A DNA stretch of 64,000 nucleotides. It comes from Streptomyces diastatochromogenes (lineage in GTDB: Bacteria; Actinomycetota; Actinomycetes; Streptomycetales; Streptomycetaceae). Positions 60,553 through 64,000 of this stretch are shown piece by piece; the stretch's first letter is position 1; every line of letters starts with the position of its first letter. Position numbers and translations under genes: made by a program. The stretch is from positions 124,001-188,000 of the forward strand of contig NZ_MCGQ01000008.1 of NCBI RefSeq assembly GCF_002242805.1, read 5' to 3'. The notes beneath the pieces are model-generated. The model was not told the DNA's origin. It did no database searches and saw only the letters and a program-made list of their open reading frames with translations.

Positions 60553-60947
60553 GCGACCGACTACGGCTCCCGCCCCTCCTCCGCCTGTACCTCGCGCCCG
60601 AGAGCACCGTGCCACGCCGTATCGACGGGGCCTGGTGGCCGCGCACCTTCGACCTCCTGACGGAAGTCCCGCCCCTGCTCTCCGGTCTGCCCCGTGCCTG
60701 GGGCCAGATCGCCAGTGTCGTGGTGAACGACACGGTGTGGACCGGGGCGCCGGGCCGCATGCTCGTCCGTAACCAGGTCGTCCGGCTGCGCAGGACCACC
60801 ACGGCGCACCTGCCGAGCACCATCGTTCTGACAGCCCCCAACCATGGGCGCCGAGATCTGCTGGTCGTGCCACCCGAGGCGACCGAGCGGGCCGCCGAAT
60901 CGCTCATGTCCGCGGTCGGGCTGGAGCAGGGCCACTTCGCAAGCTGA
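60549..60947 (+). CDS. DUF5994 family protein
   Basis: The 132-residue product is the shortest of the three paralogues, with Asp-Gly-Ala-Trp-Trp-Pro-Arg at about residue 26 and a similar Leu-Leu-Val-Val-Pro-Pro-Glu end. The start overlaps the STAS stop (ATGA). The family C-terminus is trimmed. Confidence 0.83.
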   Translation: MSDRLRLPPLLRLYLAPESTVPRRIDGAWWPRTFDLLTEVPPLLSGLPRAWGQIASVVVNDTVWTGAPGRMLVRNQVVRLRRTTTAHLPSTIVLTAPNHGRRDLLVVPPEATERAAESLMSAVGLEQGHFAS

Positions 60948-61096
60948 GTGCGCGGGGGAAACCTCTCACGGCGAGGCCACATGTCCGTGCCTGCCGGAGT
61001 TAGGGTGTCGCACGAGGCAGATGGTGCTGGCTCCTTCGGAGCCCGGGTGCCATGTACGCCCGGGTCCCTCGCCGCGCCCCCCAAAACGAAGGTGCT

Positions 61097-61438
61097 ATGC
61101 CCGCTGAGAACGACGCCCCTGTCGCCGGCAACCTCGACGACGACGACTATCCCGCCTACACCATGGGGCGGGCCGCCGACGTTCTCGGCACCACCCCCGC
61201 CTTTCTCCGGGCCGTCGGCGAAGCCGGGCTGATCACTCCCCTGCGTTCGGAAGGCGGTCACCGTCGGTACTCCCGCCACCAGTTGCGCATCGCCGCCCGC
61301 GCCCGTGAGCTGGTCGACCAGGGCACCCCCGTCGAGGCCGCGTGCCGCATCATCTCGCTCGAGAACCAGCTCGAGGACGCCCTCCGCCTGAACCGGGAAA
61401 TGCGCCGGAAGCTGGAGGAGCACGGTGCGGATACCTAG
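61097..61438 (+). CDS. MerR-like regulator beside the cold-shock gene
   Basis: The 113-residue product has a MerR winged helix (Tyr-Thr-Met-Gly-Arg-Ala-Ala-Asp-Val-Leu-Gly, Gly-Gly-His-Arg-Arg-Tyr-Ser) and a C-terminal coiled coil (Leu-Glu-Asn-Gln-Leu-Glu-Asp-Ala-Leu). Start at the ATG at 61097; the in-frame ATG at 61052 lacks a site. Such small MerR proteins often precede cold-shock genes in Streptomyces. Confidence 0.85.
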   Translation: MPAENDAPVAGNLDDDDYPAYTMGRAADVLGTTPAFLRAVGEAGLITPLRSEGGHRRYSRHQLRIAARARELVDQGTPVEAACRIISLENQLEDALRLNREMRRKLEEHGADT

Positions 61439-61668
61439 TCCCGCCGGTGCAGAAATACGGACTCCGGCCGGATGAGAATTACCGGGCCGAACACGAAAAC
61501 GCATGGCCGCTTCCTCTTGGCCTGTGTTAACGTGATAGCAGTTGCAGTTTTGGTTGCCAGAGATTTTTTCTTTGCAGAGCTTTCCGGATCTTTCCGGAGG
61601 GGTGATCATCGCGGCGACTCGGCTCCGTAAAGTGCGGAGTCCGGCACTGCCCCCAAGGGAGATTCAAT
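61439..61668 (+). promoter_or_regulatory. Long leader region of the cold-shock gene
   Basis: This 230-bp stretch is notably AT-rich between 61525 and 61610 (TTTTGG, GATTTTTTCTTTG), with a CTTTCCGGATCTTTCCGGAG double motif, unlike the rest of the window. Cold-shock mRNAs commonly have long structured leaders that respond to temperature, so a regulatory 5' UTR is likely. I cannot place the transcription start. Confidence 0.55.
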
Positions 61669-61872
61669 ATGGCATCTGGCACCGTGAAGTGGTTCAACGC
61701 GGAAAAGGGCTTCGGCTTCATCGAGCAGGACGGCGGCGGCGCTGACGTGTTCGCCCACTACTCGAACATCGCCACCAGCGGCTTCCGCGAGCTTCAGGAA
61801 GGCCAGAAGGTCACCTTCGACGTCACGCAGGGCCAGAAGGGCCCGCAGGCCGAGAACATCGTTCCCGCCTGA
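61669..61872 (+). CDS. Cold-shock protein (CspA family)
   Basis: The 67-residue single OB-fold protein has RNP1 (Lys-Gly-Phe-Gly-Phe-Ile) and RNP2-like (Val-Phe-Ala-His-Tyr) motifs. It binds single-stranded RNA. The start ATG follows AGGGAG, and a strong terminator follows the stop. Confidence 0.97.
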   Translation: MASGTVKWFNAEKGFGFIEQDGGGADVFAHYSNIATSGFRELQEGQKVTFDVTQGQKGPQAENIVPA

Positions 61873-61884
61873 CGCGAACCATGC

Positions 61885-61922
61885 AGCTGGGGCCCGCCCT
61901 CTTGGGGGTGCGGGCCCCAGCT
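61885..61922 (+). terminator. Terminator of the cold-shock gene
   Basis: AGCTGGGGCCCGC (61885-61897) pairs perfectly with 61910-61922; TTGTTTTAT follows soon after. Confidence 0.93.
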
Positions 61923-62034
61923 CATTGTTTTATCTGGCTTTTTGCATTTCCCTTCGGCTCATTCTTGCGAATCCTCGCGCGGCCCCGCCGCTGAACAGAA
62001 TTCCTCGATACGCCGCATCGAGGAAGGTTCTGTC

Positions 62035-63501
62035 ATGAACCGCACCCGTCGCACCGGTGGCAGTTCCGGCCGCTTCGGCCGACAAGGTCCTCGTCCGGGC
62101 ACCGGGCGAAAGAACGGCCAAGGAGCACGCTCCACCACCCGCCGACAGGAGTTCACCCTGCCGGTCACCCTCACCGAACCGCTGCCGGCGGTCGAGACGT
62201 TCGCCGAACTGGACATGCCCGCGCGTCTGCTGGCCGCGCTCGGTGCCCAGGGCGTGGCCGTGCCCTTCCCGATCCAGGCGGCCACGCTGCCGAACGCGCT
62301 GGCCGGCCGGGACGTCCTGGGCCGGGGGCGCACGGGCTCGGGCAAGACGCTCGCCTTCGGTCTGCCTCTGCTGGCCCGTGTGGACGGGCAGCGGGCCCAG
62401 CCCCGACAGCCGCTCGCCCTCGTCCTCGTCCCCACCCGGGAACTGGCCCAGCAGGTCACCGACGCGCTCACCCCCTACGCCCGCGCCCTGCGGCTGCGGC
62501 TGGCCACCGTGGTGGGCGGCATGTCGATCGGCCGTCAGGCGAGCGCCCTGCGCGGCGGAGCCGAAGTCGTCGTCGCCACGCCCGGCCGACTCACGGACCT
62601 CATCGAGCGGGGAGCCTGCAGGCTGGACCAGGTCGCCGTCACCGTCCTGGACGAGGCCGACCAGATGGCCGACATGGGCTTCATGCCGCAGGTGACCGCA
62701 CTGCTCGACCAAGTCCCTTCCCGCGGCCAGCGATTGCTGTTCTCGGCCACCCTGGACCGCAACATCGACCTCCTGGTGCGCCGTTACCTCCACGACCCCG
62801 TGGTGCACTCGGTCGACCCGTCAGCGGGCAGCGTCACCACCATGGAGCACCATCTGCTGCACGTGCACGACGCCGACAAGGACACCGCCGCGACCGAGAT
62901 CGCCGCCCGCGACGGGCGAGTGATCATGTTCCTGGACACCAAGCACGCGGTGGACCAGCTGACCGAGCACCTGCTGTCCGTGGGTGTGCGCGCCTCGGCC
63001 CTGCACGGCGGCAAGTCCCAGCCGCAGCGCAACCGGACACTCGCCCAGTTCAAGGACGGCCACGTCACGGCCCTGGTGGCCACCAACGTCGCCGCCCGCG
63101 GAATCCACGTCGACAGCCTCGACCTCGTCGTGAACGTCGACCCTCCGAGCGACCACAAGGACTACCTGCACCGCGGCGGCCGTACCGCCCGCGCCGGCGA
63201 GTCCGGCACCGTCGTCACCCTCGTCCTGCCGCACCAGCGTCGCGCGGTGGACCGTCTGATGGCCGACGCCGGCGTCACTGCGCGTACCGCCCGGATCCGG
63301 CCGGGCGAGGACGAGCTGCATCGCATCACCGGCGCCCGGACCCCCTCCGGCGTGCCCGTCGCCGTCACCGCACCGGCCGCCGAACGGCGCGAGGGCAAGG
63401 GATCCGCCGGCCGCGGACGCCGGGGCCGGGCTGCCGGCCGTGGCGGGAGCGGCCCGTCCGCCGCGCGAGTCCGTCGGTCCGCCCCGAGGAACAGCCCATA
63501 G
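62035..63501 (+). CDS. DEAD-box RNA helicase
   Basis: The 488-residue product starts at the ATG at 62035 after GAGGAAGG. Motifs: Q motif (Pro-Phe-Pro-Ile-Gln), Gly-Arg-Thr-Gly-Ser-Gly-Lys-Thr, Pro-Thr-Arg-Glu-Leu, Asp-Glu-Ala-Asp, Ser-Ala-Thr, and His-Arg-Gly-Gly-Arg-Thr-Ala-Arg, with a basic Gly/Arg tail. It lies after the cold-shock gene and may unwind structured RNA in the cold (inference from family and position). Confidence 0.96.
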   Translation: MNRTRRTGGSSGRFGRQGPRPGTGRKNGQGARSTTRRQEFTLPVTLTEPLPAVETFAELDMPARLLAALGAQGVAVPFPIQAATLPNALAGRDVLGRGRTGSGKTLAFGLPLLARVDGQRAQPRQPLALVLVPTRELAQQVTDALTPYARALRLRLATVVGGMSIGRQASALRGGAEVVVATPGRLTDLIERGACRLDQVAVTVLDEADQMADMGFMPQVTALLDQVPSRGQRLLFSATLDRNIDLLVRRYLHDPVVHSVDPSAGSVTTMEHHLLHVHDADKDTAATEIAARDGRVIMFLDTKHAVDQLTEHLLSVGVRASALHGGKSQPQRNRTLAQFKDGHVTALVATNVAARGIHVDSLDLVVNVDPPSDHKDYLHRGGRTARAGESGTVVTLVLPHQRRAVDRLMADAGVTARTARIRPGEDELHRITGARTPSGVPVAVTAPAAERREGKGSAGRGRRGRAAGRGGSGPSAARVRRSAPRNSP

Positions 63502-63580
63502 CCACAGCACGGGGACGCACTCCCAGCGGCCCGGACGAGCCGTCGCCCGTCCTGCCCGCCCCGACGAAGAGGAGAAGCCC

Positions 63581-63979
63581 TTGACACCGATTCCGCCCCG
63601 AACGCGGCAGGCCGACGACACCGGTCTGACCGCAAGTGACGCCATGCACGCTCCCGGGCCGCAGGTGGACGACCACATGGCCGTAGACGTGGCTCTCTCC
63701 CTGCTCATCGGTGCCCGCGTACCGCATCTGCTCCTCCAGGACGAGGACGGGCGGTGCGCGGGACTGGTCACCCGGGCACAGCTCGCCGCACACCGCGGCG
63801 GCTCGTGGTACCGCGACCGGGCACGGCTGCGGGACATCCCGCTCGACCGCGGACCGTTCACCTCGTCCGTGGCCGCACTCGGCGAGGCCGTAGCCGACAT
63901 GCGGGTCCGTGGCCTGGACGTGTCCCCCGTGATCGACGAGCACGGCTACGCCCTGGGCATCCTCGCCCTCACGCCCTGA
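63581..63979 (+). CDS. CBS-domain protein
   Basis: The 132-residue product contains two tandem CBS-like halves (about 22-75 and 80-130; Ala-Val-Asp-Val-Ala-Leu-Ser-Leu-Leu and Val-Ser-Pro-Val-Ile-Asp-Glu-His-Gly). TTG at 63581 follows GAGGAGAAG and is preferred; an upstream in-frame ATG (63440) would lie inside the helicase gene. CBS pairs sense adenine nucleotides. Confidence 0.78.
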   Translation: MTPIPPRTRQADDTGLTASDAMHAPGPQVDDHMAVDVALSLLIGARVPHLLLQDEDGRCAGLVTRAQLAAHRGGSWYRDRARLRDIPLDRGPFTSSVAALGEAVADMRVRGLDVSPVIDEHGYALGILALTP

Positions 63980-64000
63980 CCGCCGTCCGACCGCCGTCGC

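Overview
The window is high-GC, with long shadow ORFs on both strands, frequent GTG and TTG starts, and gene families typical of the genus: a WhiB-like protein, HspR with HAIR operators, LuxR, GntR and TetR regulators, an ECF sigma factor, a SpoIIE-type phosphatase and DUF5994 proteins. It is almost certainly chromosomal DNA of a Streptomyces or a very close actinomycete.

Layout. 1-5.1 kb: two convergent LuxR paralogues, an orphan sugar-binding lipoprotein and a secreted PA14/fibronectin III protein. 5.1-9.4 kb: the heat-shock operon dnaK-grpE-dnaJ-hspR, transcribed leftward from a promoter flanked by two HAIR boxes. 9.4-14.5 kb: a membrane protein of the WecA/MraY fold with eroded active-site motifs, a membrane Fe-S oxidoreductase resembling EtfD, and a secreted alpha/beta hydrolase. 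14.6-19.6 kb: an accessory island holding a NACHT NTPase with a long glycine/leucine-repeat membrane domain. It is bounded by two 285-bp direct repeats and surrounded by GntR-type regulators and a UTRA-only protein.

19.7-32.4 kb: a complete long non-contractile (siphophage-type) tail locus with no capsid, portal, terminase or integrase gene. It has a divergent regulator region (XRE-like, WhiB-like, zinc-ribbon and small HTH proteins) containing a perfect actinobacterial LexA box. The structural genes follow in canonical order: tail completion, tail tube, assembly chaperone with a -1 frameshift, short tape measure, distal tail, hub, fibre, amidase and holin. A decaying array of small membrane proteins lies on the opposite strand inside it. 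This looks like an SOS-inducible F-type tailocin and is the most interesting system here.

32.5-38.4 kb: four tandem FG-GAP/VCBS secreted beta-propeller proteins. 38.5-41.3 kb: a Yip1-like membrane protein, a phosphoribosyltransferase, dCTP deaminase, an overlooked 52-residue zinc-ribbon protein and tRNA-Gly(CCC). 41.6-47.1 kb: a leftward cell-envelope operon (membrane protein, NodB deacetylase-GT2 synthase fusion, class A penicillin-binding protein). 47.2-51.3 kb: a DUF1877 protein, an ECF sigma factor with a probable membrane partner, and a large secreted protein. 51.4-54.9 kb: two TetR regulators, each beside an enzyme-like gene, separated by a patch of gene debris (a protease-tail fragment and a broken VapBC pair). 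55.5-61 kb: three DUF5994 proteins with a PAS-GAF-PP2C phosphatase and a STAS protein, a likely partner-switching stress module. 61-64 kb: a MerR-like protein, a cold-shock protein, a DEAD-box helicase and a CBS-domain protein.
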